DNA of 64,000 nt, from positions 62,001 to 126,000 of the forward strand of contig NZ_JAHKRM010000022.1 in NCBI RefSeq assembly GCF_019396345.1, in the 5' to 3' direction. The DNA comes from Nonomuraea guangzhouensis (GTDB lineage: Bacteria > Actinomycetota > Actinomycetes > Streptosporangiales > Streptosporangiaceae). This document shows positions 55,723-64,000 of the stretch, one piece after another. How positions within the stretch are numbered: position 1 is the stretch's first letter; each line of letters begins with the position of its first letter. A program made the translations under genes and the position numbers. The notes below the pieces were generated by a model. It was given only the letters and a program-made list of their open reading frames with translations, was not told the origin of the DNA and did no database searches.

Positions 55723-56985
55723 CTACAGCCGCTCGACGCGTTCACCCTCGGTGAGAACACCGCGGGTGTCGAGCACGAGCCTGGCCTTCGCCTCGACCAT
55801 GTCGAGGTCGAACGCGGCGTGCTGCTGCAGCAGCAGCGTCACGTCGGCGTCGACCACGGCCTCGGCCAGATCCTCTTCCCGTGGCACCGGGGTGCCGTCA
55901 ACTGACCACTCCAGAACATACGGGTCGATGAACGAGAGCTCGGCGCCCAGTTCCAGCAGCGCACGCGCCACCGGCAGGGCCGGGGTCTCCCGATCGTCGG
56001 CGATGTCCGGCTTGTAAGTCACGCCGAGCATAACCACCTTGGCGCCATTTACGGCCTTTTTATGCCTGTTGAGCAGACGCTGTACCCGTGCCACCACATA
56101 GGACGGCATCCGCTCGTTGATCTCCTGGGCCAGCTCGACGAACCTGAACGGGTAGCCGAGCTTGCGCACCGTGTAGGACAGGTACGACGGGTCGACGGGG
56201 ATGCAGTGACCGCCGACACCGGGACCGGGCAGGAACTTCTGGAAGCCGAACGGCTTGGTGGCCGCGGCCTCGATCGACTCCCACAGGTCGATCCCGAGCT
56301 CGTCGCAGAAGATCGCCATCTCGTTGACGAGGGCGATGTTGACGTGCCGGTAGGTGTTCTCCAGCAGCTTGGCCATCTCGGCCTCGCGAGTGCCGCTGAC
56401 CGGCACGACCTGCTCGATGAACTGGCCGTAGAACGCCGTCGCGCGGTCGCGGCAGGTGTCCGTGTAGCCCCCGACCACCTTGGGCGTGTTGCGCAGCCCG
56501 AACTTGGGGTTGCCCGGGTCGATCCGCTCGGGCGAGAAGGCCAGGTGGAAGTCTTCCCCTGCCACCAGGCCCGAGCCCTCCAGGATCGGGCGGGCCACCT
56601 CGTCGGTGGTGCCCGGCCACGTCGTGGACTCGAGCACGACCAGCGTGCCCTTGCTCAGGTTGCGCGCGACCGTACCGGTGGCGCCCTCGACGGAGGACAG
56701 GTCCGGGCGGTGGTCCTCGTCCAGCGGGGTGGGCACGCAGATGACGATCGTGTTGCTCCGGGCCAGCACGGATTCGTCGAGTGTGGCGCTGAACCCGTTG
56801 GCCAGCATGTGCTCGAGGTCGGCGTCGGTCAGGTCATCGATGTAGGACTGTCCGGCGTTGAGCGCCTCGACCTTGCGGGGGTCGACGTCCACGCCGACGA
56901 CCCGCAGACCGGCGGCGACCGCCTCCTTGGCAAGAGGCATGCCGACGTAGCCCAGACCGATGACAGCCAAGTCGATTTCTGTCAC
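55723..56985 (-). CDS. wecC: UDP-N-acetyl-D-mannosamine dehydrogenase-like
   Basis: 420 residues of a nucleotide-sugar dehydrogenase. Rossmann motif LAVIGLGYVGMPLAKEAV at the start, SPERIDPGNPKFGLRNTPKVVGG, and catalytic Cys261 in GPGVGGHCIPVDPSYLS. Oxidises a UDP-HexNAc to its uronate in two NAD+ steps. With wecB nearby, the likely product is UDP-ManNAcA, used in teichuronic-type wall polymers; UDP-GlcNAcA is the alternative. The C-terminal domain has VMLGVTYKPDIADDRETPAL as expected. Confidence 0.9.
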   Translation of the reverse strand: MTEIDLAVIGLGYVGMPLAKEAVAAGLRVVGVDVDPRKVEALNAGQSYIDDLTDADLEHMLANGFSATLDESVLARSNTIVICVPTPLDEDHRPDLSSVEGATGTVARNLSKGTLVVLESTTWPGTTDEVARPILEGSGLVAGEDFHLAFSPERIDPGNPKFGLRNTPKVVGGYTDTCRDRATAFYGQFIEQVVPVSGTREAEMAKLLENTYRHVNIALVNEMAIFCDELGIDLWESIEAAATKPFGFQKFLPGPGVGGHCIPVDPSYLSYTVRKLGYPFRFVELAQEINERMPSYVVARVQRLLNRHKKAVNGAKVVMLGVTYKPDIADDRETPALPVARALLELGAELSFIDPYVLEWSVDGTPVPREEDLAEAVVDADVTLLLQQHAAFDLDMVEAKARLVLDTRGVLTEGERVERL

Positions 56986-57100
56986 AGCTGTGCCTTAGGG
57001 AGCCGGAAACAACACTTCATGGTCGCAAAGGTTATCTCAAGTCCACCTAGCTCACGCCTAATGCGACCGAACCCGTCAGAACAGACAGCCAATTCCAAGG

Positions 57101-58786
57101 TCATGATTCGGCAATGGAACGGTAAAGAGCCTGGTAGGTTTCGGCAACGCGACCCCAAGTACGCTTGGCGGCCACCTCGGCCCGGCCCGCCTCACCCATC
57201 GCCGCACGCCTGGCCGGGTCCTCCCTGAGGCCGGCGAGCGCCTTGGCCAGCGCGGCCGGATCGCCCGGCGGCACCAGCATCCCGGCGCCGTCAGAACCGA
57301 CCAGCTCGGACAGCGCGGGCAGGTCGCTGAGCACGACCGGCTTGCCGAGCGCCATCGCCTCGACGGGCTTCAGCGGCGTGACGAGCCTGGTCACCCGCAG
57401 GTCCTCGCGCGGGCAGGAGAAGATGTCGATGGCCGCCTGAGCCTGCAGGGCCTCGTCGGGGCCCACCCGTCCCGGCAGGAGCGCGTTCGTCAGCCCCAGC
57501 TCCTCGACCAACTCCAGCAGGGCCGGACGCTCGGTACCGTCGCCCACGATGAGCACCCGCACCGGCGAGCCCTCGTCGCGCAGCAGCGCCGCGGCCCGCA
57601 GCAGCGTCGCGAACCCCTCGTAGCCCACGATGCTGGACACCGAGCCGACGACGATCTCGTCCCTCGCGATGCCCATCGCCGACCTGAACGTCTCGCCGTC
57701 GTAGGAGGCCGTGAGCAGCGAGTCGTCGACCGCGTTGGGTGCCAGGAAGATCCGCTCCCTGGGCACGCCCCGCTCGACGATCTCCGTGGCCATGGTCTCG
57801 GCCAGCGTGACGACCGCGTCGGCCTCGCGCATCAGGAACGCCTCGCGCTCGCGCTGGAGCACGTGCCGCTGGCTGCCGATCCGGCCGGGGTCGCGGGAGG
57901 CCCAGGTCTCCTCCAGGAAGCCGCGGACCTCGTAGACGAACGGCGTGCCCGTCCGGTCGCGTACGGCGTGCGCGATGGAGCCGTTGCGGTGGTCGGTGGC
58001 GGCGTGCAGGACCTGGGGCCGGAGCTCCTTGACGAGCTTGGTGACCCCCTCGGCGCCCCTGATGATCCGCCCCTGGGTCTCGAACGGCATCTCACCGTGC
58101 CCGTCGGGCAGCAGCCGGTGGTAGGGGATACCCTCGAGCTCCTCGAACGGCGCCGCGTCGGCGTGCCCCTGCAGCATCGGCCAGCCCCAGCTGGTCACCA
58201 CGTGCGGATCGAGGCCCTTGGCCTGCTGCGCCGTGACGATGCGGTGCGTACGGACCGTGTAGCCGGCCTGCGTGTACGGCAGGGCGTTGGTGACGCAGTG
58301 CAGGACCCGCCCGGCCACCCGGTCCACGACGGCCACCTTGGGGCCAGGCGGGATCGGGTCAGGGCTGATCGCGGCCAGCTCACCCCGGTAGTAGGCGGCC
58401 CTGCGCTTGACGAAGGGGTATTTGGTGTGCGCTTCGAGCACGGCCGCGGCCTCGGTGATCCGGCCCTGGTCCCAGTGCTCCTTGGCCTCGTTCCACGGCC
58501 CCTTGAGCACCCGCATGCTGAACTTGCGGACCGCGCGCCTGGCCCGGCGGGCGACCGGCCAGGCGACCTTGCCCACGACAGGGCGGAGCGCCGGCGGGAG
58601 GGACTCGGCCGCCGCCTGCGCGACGCGCACCGGATCGGCCTTCACCTTCGTCATGACGACGCGGGAGACGATGATCGGATGCTGTACGAAGCCCTTGAGA
58701 AGGCCGCCGACACCGGCACGAGCGGACTTGGCGGATACCTTGCCGTTAGGTCTGGGAGAGTCTTCACGACTGGCGTCGGATGCCAC
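57101..58786 (-). CDS. GT4-type glycosyltransferase with N-terminal helical extension
   Basis: 561 residues. About 150 N-terminal residues (basic, helical, no known family) precede a GT-B core with VLHCVTNALPYTQAGYTVRTHRI, FVYEVRGFLEETWASRDPG and the donor site PLKPVEAMALGKPVVLSDLPALSELV. Transfers sugars to a growing glycan; close in style to actinobacterial teichuronic/teichulosonic enzymes. GTG 58786 is the last start that avoids overlapping the divergent wecB; the frame is open further upstream. Confidence 0.86.
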   Translation of the reverse strand: MASDASREDSPRPNGKVSAKSARAGVGGLLKGFVQHPIIVSRVVMTKVKADPVRVAQAAAESLPPALRPVVGKVAWPVARRARRAVRKFSMRVLKGPWNEAKEHWDQGRITEAAAVLEAHTKYPFVKRRAAYYRGELAAISPDPIPPGPKVAVVDRVAGRVLHCVTNALPYTQAGYTVRTHRIVTAQQAKGLDPHVVTSWGWPMLQGHADAAPFEELEGIPYHRLLPDGHGEMPFETQGRIIRGAEGVTKLVKELRPQVLHAATDHRNGSIAHAVRDRTGTPFVYEVRGFLEETWASRDPGRIGSQRHVLQREREAFLMREADAVVTLAETMATEIVERGVPRERIFLAPNAVDDSLLTASYDGETFRSAMGIARDEIVVGSVSSIVGYEGFATLLRAAALLRDEGSPVRVLIVGDGTERPALLELVEELGLTNALLPGRVGPDEALQAQAAIDIFSCPREDLRVTRLVTPLKPVEAMALGKPVVLSDLPALSELVGSDGAGMLVPPGDPAALAKALAGLREDPARRAAMGEAGRAEVAAKRTWGRVAETYQALYRSIAES

Positions 58787-58842
58787 GCGGTGACCGTACC
58801 ATAGGCAGCGTTTTTTCCCTTCCGCTATGAAAGGCGAGGTCA

Positions 58843-59973
58843 ATGAGGGAGAACCCCCTGGTCCTGCACGTTCTGGGCGCCCGTCCCAACTTCGTGAAAG
58901 CGGCCCCGGTGGTGCGAGCACTCGGTGAACTCGGCGTGCGGCAGGGCATCATTCACACCGGTCAGCACTACGACGCGCTGATGTCCGACGTGTTCTTCGC
59001 CGATCTGGGGCTCCCGGAGCCGGTGGCCAATCTCGGGGTCGGCTCGGGCAGTCACGCGAAGCAGACCGCGGCGCTCCTCGTCGGTCTGGAGGAGGTCGTC
59101 CTCGAGCACGATCCCGACCTGGTGGTGGTCTACGGCGACGTGAACTCCACGCTGGCCGCGATCCTGGTCTGCGCCAAGCTGGGGATCCCCACCGCGCACG
59201 TCGAGGCGGGCCTGCGCTCGTTCGACCGGGGCATGCCGGAGGAGGTCAACAGGATCGTCACCGACTCCCTGTCGGACCTGCTCTTCGCCACCTCGCCCGA
59301 CGCGCTGTCGCATCTGGCGGCCGAGGGCGTGCCCGCCGGCAAGGTGCACCTGGTGGGCAACCCCATGATCGACAGCCTCTTCTCCGCGCTGCCCGCACTG
59401 GACCCGGCGCCCGTGGTGGCGCGGCTGGACATACCGGCTCGTTATGCCGTGGCGACCCTGCACCGCCCGGCGAACGTGGACACCCCAGAGGCCGCCAAGG
59501 AGCTGGTCTCGGCCGTGCTGGACGTCGCCCGCCAGATCCCGATCGTGGTGCCGATCCACCCCAGGGGACGCACCCGGCTGGCCGAGGCGGGCCTGGTCGA
59601 CGGCCCCTCGGTCAAGGTCATCGAGCCGCTGGGCTACGTGGACTTCCTCTCGCTCGTCCGGGGGGCCGCGCTGGTGGTCACCGACTCGGGCGGCGTGCAG
59701 GAGGAGACGACGATGCTGGGCGTGCCGTGCCTGACGGTCCGGCCCAACACCGAGCGGCCGATCACGATCACCCACGGCACGAACCGCCTCGTCACCCCGG
59801 CCCTGCTGCCGGCCGCCGCCGGGAAGGCCCTGTCCGACGGGGCCGCGACGCCGTCGGGCGAGCTGCCGCCGCTGTGGGACGGCGCCGCCGGGCCGCGCAT
59901 CGCCCGCGTCATCTCGGCCTGGCTCAAGGGGGACAACCTGTCGCCGGCCGCACAGGGTGTGCGTTCCGAATAA
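58843..59973 (+). CDS. wecB: UDP-N-acetylglucosamine 2-epimerase (non-hydrolysing)
   Basis: 376 residues. Converts UDP-GlcNAc to UDP-ManNAc. HVLGARPNFVKAAPVVRAL, TGQHYDALMSDVFF, VYGDVNSTLAAILVCAKLGIPTAHVEAGLRSFDRGMPEEVNR-type motifs and VTDSGGVQEETTMLGVPC are all present. ATG follows GAGGTCA. Together with the wecC-type gene it supplies UDP-ManNAcA. Divergent from the GT4 gene (56-bp gap), so one promoter region probably controls both arms of the cluster. Confidence 0.95.
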   Translation: MRENPLVLHVLGARPNFVKAAPVVRALGELGVRQGIIHTGQHYDALMSDVFFADLGLPEPVANLGVGSGSHAKQTAALLVGLEEVVLEHDPDLVVVYGDVNSTLAAILVCAKLGIPTAHVEAGLRSFDRGMPEEVNRIVTDSLSDLLFATSPDALSHLAAEGVPAGKVHLVGNPMIDSLFSALPALDPAPVVARLDIPARYAVATLHRPANVDTPEAAKELVSAVLDVARQIPIVVPIHPRGRTRLAEAGLVDGPSVKVIEPLGYVDFLSLVRGAALVVTDSGGVQEETTMLGVPCLTVRPNTERPITITHGTNRLVTPALLPAAAGKALSDGAATPSGELPPLWDGAAGPRIARVISAWLKGDNLSPAAQGVRSE

Positions 59974-60040
59974 GCCCCTCATTCCGTACGGTCTCCGCCG
60001 TACCATGACATACCTCCGCTAAGCGATAAGGCGTATCTCC

Positions 60041-62077
60041 ATGGCCGAAACCCCCGAAGAGCCCACGTACCAGCGACTCGGTCCGGTGAACTGGCTGCCC
60101 GAGGAGCGCAAGCTCATCGAGCGCTACGAGGCGGAGGTCAGGGAGCTGCGCCGCAGGCTGGAGATAGCTGAGGCCAAGGCCGCCTACGCCAACTGGAAGC
60201 TGGAGGCCACCCAGGCCAAGCGCACCTTCAAACTGGGCGAGGCGCTGGGTTCGAAGAGCCCGGGCAAGGTGCTGGAGGCGGTCAGGTCCAAGGACCGGGC
60301 ACCCAAGGCACCGATCCCGGTCACCTTGGCCGTCGCGGCGGCCAACCACCGGCCGCCGCTGGTCGAGGTGCCGACGGTGAAGTGGCCGACCGGGCCGGTG
60401 AACCGGCCCGACCTCAAGGTGGCCGTCATCCTGGACGACTTCTCGAGGATGGCGTTCAGGTACGAGTGGGACCAGATCGAGTTCGGGCTCAAGGACTGGC
60501 CGGCGATCTTCGCGGAGAAGCGGCCTGACCTGCTGTTCTGCGAGTCGGCCTGGCATGGGAACCAGGGCCGCTGGCGCTACCAGATGACCGGGACGAACGC
60601 CCCCAAGGACCCGCTGCGCGATCTCGTGGCGTGGTGCAAGGCCGAAGGGATCCCGACGGTCTTCTGGAACAAGGAGGACCCGCCGAACTTCGAGTTCTTC
60701 ATCGACACGGCCCGGCTGTTCGACTACGTGTTCACCTGCGACGGTGACATGCTGCCGAAATATCGTGAAACTCTGGGCCACGATCGGGTGGACGTGCTCC
60801 AGTTCGCCGCCCAGCCGCGCGTGCACAACCCGATCCAGCAGCGGCAGGGCCGCCTGCACGACGTCGTCTTCGCCGGCATGTACTTCCGCGACAAGCATCC
60901 CGAACGCCGTGAGCAGATGGAGACGGTCGTCGACCCGATCCGCGAGCTGGGCCTGCACATCTTCGCCCGCAACGGCGAGGTCGACGAGAAGTACGCCTGG
61001 CCGGAGAAGTACCGTCCGCACATCGTGGGCGAGCTGCCCTATGACCAGATGCTCGCGGCCTACCGCATGTACAAGGTCTTCCTCAACGTCAACTCGGTGC
61101 TCGACTCGCCCACGATGTGCGCGCGCCGCGTGTTCGAGCTGTCGGCCTGCTCGACGCCGGTCGTCTCGGGCTGGTCCCGGGCGATCGAGGAGACGTTCGG
61201 CGAACTGCTGCCGATCGCCCGCGAGCCGGTCGAGTCGTACAACCAGGTGCTGCACCTGATCAACAGCCCGGAGCTGCGGGCCCGGATGGGGCACCTGGCG
61301 ATGCGCGAGGTGTTCGACAAGCACCTGTTCACGCACCGGGTGGACCAGATACTCCAGTTCCTCGGGCAGCCTGTCACGGCGCGGCCCCGGTCGATCTCCG
61401 TGGTGCTGCCGACCAACCGGGCGGCGCAGATCGAGCACGCGATCTCCTCGGTGGCCAAGCAGATCCACCGGCCGCTGCAGCTCGTCATGGTCCTGCACGG
61501 CCTGGACATCGACCCGGTGGTGGTGGCCGACAAGGCCCGCATGGCGGGCATCTCCGACGTCGTCGTGCTGCCCGCCTCGGCCGAACTGTCGCTGGGCGCC
61601 TGCATGAACCTGGGCATCTCCGCCGCCGACGGCGACCTGATCGCCAAGATGGACGACGACAACCTGTACGGCGAGCACTACCTGTCGGACCTGGTCAGGT
61701 CGTTCGACTACACCGACGCGGAACTCGTCGGCAAGGGCGCCCACTACTCCTACTTCGAGGGCCTCAACACCACCATGCTGCGGCTGCCGGGGCTGGAGCA
61801 CCGCTACTCCTTCCTCGTGCAGGGCGGGACGTTCCTCGGCAAGGCGGACATGTTCCGGTCGTACGGCTTCGCGGACATCACCCGAGGCGAGGACACGCAC
61901 CTGGTCCGCAGGCTGAAGGAGGACAGCGTCAAGATCTACTCGGCGGACCGGTTCAACTTCGTCTACTGGCGCAGCGCCGACGCCGCCATGCACACCTGGC
62001 AAGCCGACCACATCAAGCTAACTCGCAATGCGCAGTTTTCTTTTGTCGGCCGTCCGGACGCTCACGTGCTTATTTGA
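60041..62077 (+). CDS. Two-domain glycosyltransferase: CgeB-like GT-B plus GT2
   Basis: 678 residues. An N-terminal coiled coil (about 20-65, ERYEAEVRELRRRLEIAEAK) is followed by a CgeB/spore-maturation-type GT-B domain (about 120-435; FARNGEVDEKYAWPEKYRP, MCARRVFELSACSTPVV) and a GT2 GT-A domain (about 445-678; RSISVVLPTNRAAQIEHAISS, KMDDDNLYGEHYL with the metal Asp run). Two sugar transfers may occur on one polypeptide, perhaps making a repeating unit. In line with wecB; ends beside the dispersed element copy B. Confidence 0.87.
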   Translation: MAETPEEPTYQRLGPVNWLPEERKLIERYEAEVRELRRRLEIAEAKAAYANWKLEATQAKRTFKLGEALGSKSPGKVLEAVRSKDRAPKAPIPVTLAVAAANHRPPLVEVPTVKWPTGPVNRPDLKVAVILDDFSRMAFRYEWDQIEFGLKDWPAIFAEKRPDLLFCESAWHGNQGRWRYQMTGTNAPKDPLRDLVAWCKAEGIPTVFWNKEDPPNFEFFIDTARLFDYVFTCDGDMLPKYRETLGHDRVDVLQFAAQPRVHNPIQQRQGRLHDVVFAGMYFRDKHPERREQMETVVDPIRELGLHIFARNGEVDEKYAWPEKYRPHIVGELPYDQMLAAYRMYKVFLNVNSVLDSPTMCARRVFELSACSTPVVSGWSRAIEETFGELLPIAREPVESYNQVLHLINSPELRARMGHLAMREVFDKHLFTHRVDQILQFLGQPVTARPRSISVVLPTNRAAQIEHAISSVAKQIHRPLQLVMVLHGLDIDPVVVADKARMAGISDVVVLPASAELSLGACMNLGISAADGDLIAKMDDDNLYGEHYLSDLVRSFDYTDAELVGKGAHYSYFEGLNTTMLRLPGLEHRYSFLVQGGTFLGKADMFRSYGFADITRGEDTHLVRRLKEDSVKIYSADRFNFVYWRSADAAMHTWQADHIKLTRNAQFSFVGRPDAHVLI

Positions 62078-62081
62078 TCTT

Positions 62082-62192
62082 CTTTTACGGCCGGCCCGGT
62101 GGGCCCCACCCGCCGTACGGGGCTGGGGCCTGTCCAGGGGCACGCTTCTCCGGTGGAGCGGGTTTCCCGCCGTGACGTGCGTCTTCTTGGCC
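62082..62192 (-). repeat. Dispersed intergenic element, copy B
   Basis: The reverse complement matches 11612-11728 over its whole length, with the exact 17-mer at 62130-62146 and terminal blocks TTCTTGGCC (62184-62192) and TTACGGCC (62085-62092). A GGCCCCA/TGGGGCC hairpin replaces the hairpin of copy A with different arm sequence. It starts 24 nt after the monooxygenase stop and ends five bases from the convergent glycosyltransferase stop. Confidence 0.85.
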
Positions 62193-62215
62193 GGTGGAGT
62201 TGTCGCCGCTCTCCG

Positions 62216-63388
62216 TCAGACTGGGTAGTCCTTCAGCTTGATGGCGTTCGCTGCCTTCGTCGTCATGTTGTTCAGCAGGCCGATGAACGCCTTCGTTGTA
62301 AGGATCTTGTGGGCAGCGTCGCGGAGGGTGATTCCTCTGCTTGTCTTCGGGGCGAAGAAGCTGCCTGCGTTGCCGGCCACGCGTTGGCAGGCTTTGGCGT
62401 AGGGGCGGATGGCCGTCTCATACGCGGCGAAGGCCGCTTCGTGGTCGGCGTTCGTGGCCAGTTCGCCGGCCAGGACGTAGGAGGCGATCAGCGACATGCC
62501 CGCGCCCATGCCGCCCATCGTGGCGCCGTAGCCGGCGTCTCCCACCAGGGCCACTCGGCCCTTGGTGAAGTGGTCCATGTGGACCATGCTGATCGAGTCG
62601 AAATAGAAAGTGCTCGACTCGTCGAGTGCCTTCAGGAGAGTCGGCATCTCCCAGCCCATTCCTGCGAAGGCGTTCGCCACGCACTGCTTCTGACGGGCGA
62701 CGTCCCTGTAGTGGTAGGTCAGTGGCTTGGAGGCGAAGACGCAGACGACGTTGGCACCTTCCGGGGTGGCGTCCACCAGGGCGCCCCGGCCGGGCTCGCT
62801 GTAGAGGACGGCACGGTTCGCGACGCTCGGGTGGTCCGGCGCGGTGTAGAGGGCCACGTAGTAGTCCGAGGACTTGACGTAGTCGTCCTCGGGGCCGAAG
62901 GCGAGGCGTCTGACGTTCGAGTGCAGGCCGTCGGCGCCGATCACCAGGTCGTAGGTGCCCTTCCTGCCGCTGTCGAGGGTGATGTCCACGCCGCCCGCGG
63001 TCTCGGTGAGTGTGGCGATCGAGTCGTCGAAGATGTACTCGGCGCGGTCCTTGGTCAGGTTGTACAGCAGGCGGCTCAGGTCGCCCCGGGCGATCTCCAC
63101 CTCGCCGCCGGTGAACGAGGCGGGCAGGGACACCCTTGTTGCGCCGGTGACGTCGATGATGTCCAGGGGGCCGGGGGTGGTCTGCCAGCGGCGGATCTCC
63201 TCCAGGATGCCCATCCGCTTCAGCATGGTCATGTGGGCCTCGCCGCGGAAGTCGACCGCCTGGCCGCCCTCGCGCAGGGCCGGGGCGCGCTCCACGACCG
63301 TGACCCGGTGGCCGGCGCGGGTCAGCCAGTAGGCGAGCGCGGGGCCCGCCAGGCTGGCGCCGGAGATCAGGATGTTCTTGCTGTTCAT
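62216..63388 (-). CDS. FAD-dependent monooxygenase (UbiH/PHBH type)
   Basis: 390 residues. Dinucleotide motif ILISGASLAGPALAYWLTRAGHRVTVVE (here GxSxAG), then TYDLVIGADGLHSNVRR and GRVALVGDAGYGATMGGMGAGM, the three FAD signatures of the p-hydroxybenzoate-hydroxylase group. These enzymes hydroxylate aromatics or inactivate antibiotics such as tetracyclines; the substrate is unknown. ATG 63388 has GGGAG upstream. A TetR-type dyad lies just before it. Convergent with the glycosyltransferase through the dispersed element. Confidence 0.92.
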   Translation of the reverse strand: MNSKNILISGASLAGPALAYWLTRAGHRVTVVERAPALREGGQAVDFRGEAHMTMLKRMGILEEIRRWQTTPGPLDIIDVTGATRVSLPASFTGGEVEIARGDLSRLLYNLTKDRAEYIFDDSIATLTETAGGVDITLDSGRKGTYDLVIGADGLHSNVRRLAFGPEDDYVKSSDYYVALYTAPDHPSVANRAVLYSEPGRGALVDATPEGANVVCVFASKPLTYHYRDVARQKQCVANAFAGMGWEMPTLLKALDESSTFYFDSISMVHMDHFTKGRVALVGDAGYGATMGGMGAGMSLIASYVLAGELATNADHEAAFAAYETAIRPYAKACQRVAGNAGSFFAPKTSRGITLRDAAHKILTTKAFIGLLNNMTTKAANAIKLKDYPV

Positions 63389-63408
63389 GGGGGTGCTCCC
63401 TCGTCGTC

Positions 63409-63429
63409 GGCTTCCGATGACAGGAAGCC
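63409..63429. promoter_or_regulatory. Inverted repeat upstream of the monooxygenase
   Basis: GGCTTCC/GGAAGCC, a perfect 7-bp dyad with a 7-nt spacer, 21 bp before the monooxygenase start. Size is right for a TetR-family operator; no such regulator lies in the window. The following 30 bp hold two CACGCACCG-like direct repeats. Confidence 0.4.
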
Positions 63430-63497
63430 TCGGGGAGGGCGCGCACCGCGCACGCACCGTTCACGCACCGGCCCATTGGTGACCGGTCAGGGCGGTG

Positions 63498-64000
63498 TCA
63501 TCGGGTGATGCGGGCGAGGTTCTGGTCGGCCAGGCCGGCGAGTTCGAACAGGTCGGCGGGCGCCACCTGCTGCCCGACGACGAGCATGCTCATGATGACC
63601 TTGCCGCGCCGGATGACCACCGAGCCGACCTGCGCGGCCCTGCGGCCGCCCGACGCGGTGGTCAGGTAGGCGCGCGACTCGTCGCCCCGCCTGGGCATGT
63701 CCAGCGCGCGCGTGCGGTAGGTCACCCGGGTGCCGTGCACGACGGCCCCGTAGGCGGCGCACTGCGCGGGCAGCGGCGCGGGGAAGGCGGACGCGGGCAT
63801 CGACACCAGCGCCTGGGTGATCGAGCCCCGGTCGGAGGAGAACGCGACCACGGCGGCGGGCGCGCGGCCGACCTCGGGCCTCGCGGCGTCGAGCTGGGCC
63901 GCCCCGGCGCACTCGGGCCGGTCGAGCTTGGCCTGGCGAACGGCGTCGAGCCCCTGCTTGGTGGACTTGAGCGAGCCGAACGCCCCGATCTCCGGCCCGT
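63498..64000 (-). CDS. Unidentified protein, C-terminal part
   Basis: 167 residues are visible; the N-terminus lies beyond the window. The sequence ends ADLFELAGLADQNLARITR and has CAGAAQLDAARP and QCAAYGAVVHGTRVTY, two Cys residues that may pair if exported. The pattern is reminiscent of small actinobacterial lipoproteins or sensor-like outer domains, but no family is assigned. Reads toward the monooxygenase gene with a 109-bp gap on the same strand. Confidence 0.6.
   Translation of the reverse strand, partial: GPEIGAFGSLKSTKQGLDAVRQAKLDRPECAGAAQLDAARPEVGRAPAAVVAFSSDRGSITQALVSMPASAFPAPLPAQCAAYGAVVHGTRVTYRTRALDMPRRGDESRAYLTTASGGRRAAQVGSVVIRRGKVIMSMLVVGQQVAPADLFELAGLADQNLARITR

Noticed and set aside
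55704..55760. Upstream start for the GT4-like gene
   Set aside because: Overlaps the wecC-type stop and adds residues without homology; GTG 55703 has GGAGGG at good spacing.

Overview
The window is high-GC actinobacterial DNA, most likely Streptosporangiales (a Nonomuraea-like organism). This is inferred from codon use, many GTG starts, a class I lysyl-tRNA synthetase, a compact rho, a soluble multi-HAMP hybrid kinase with its response regulator, a nitrate-sensor-type kinase like those of actinomycete conservons, and an ECF sigma factor fused to an anti-sigma-like and extracellular part. I see no rRNA, tRNA, CRISPR array, prophage or insertion sequence. Gene order looks chromosomal.

Layout. 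(1) 1-9912: a GH43 beta-xylosidase-type gene (cut by the window edge) diverges from a LacI-family regulator. Behind the regulator lies a tightly overlapping cassette: lipoprotein solute-binding protein, two permeases, a double ATPase, a luciferase-like flavin monooxygenase, a CMD-domain protein, an AhpD-like peroxidase and a VOC protein. Start and stop codons overlap at every junction up to the last gene, where a tandem duplication has inserted a 14-codon relay ORF. This cassette is the best candidate for an undescribed uptake-and-oxidation system. (2) 9961-24668: lysS, an Lrp regulator diverging from a DUF2000 gene, a glycosyltransferase, panE-like, an orphan NIT-domain sensor kinase, a metallo-hydrolase, a 49-residue zinc-ribbon gene, a compact rho with a long pyrimidine-rich leader, rlmA-like, an S9 peptidase homologue that has lost its catalytic Ser and His, and a GAF/PP2C phosphatase. 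(3) 24790-34666: an osaAB-like hybrid kinase and response regulator, a degenerate intergenic repeat array, a NYN-domain protein and the giant sigma-factor fusion. (4) 34798-52724: housekeeping metabolism (pyrE, fba, purA, purD-purC, a Cys-type murA, hisC) mixed with GNAT enzymes, GDPD, CorA, DedA, rhodanese, EamA, an F420-type/hemerythrin fusion and a Nudix-like regulator with a broken Nudix box. (5) 52778-62077: a surface-glycan locus with wecB and wecC (UDP-ManNAcA supply), three glycosyltransferase genes (one a two-enzyme fusion) and a DUF4434-like secreted protein. (6) 62216-64000: a FAD monooxygenase and the C-terminal part of an unidentified protein.

The most striking non-coding signal is a dispersed element of about 115 bp present twice (11612-11728 and, inverted, 62082-62192). 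Each copy starts about 25 nt after the stop codon of the co-oriented gene and fills a convergent intergenic gap. Both keep a strong hairpin although the arm sequences differ, which suggests a structured terminator-like family.
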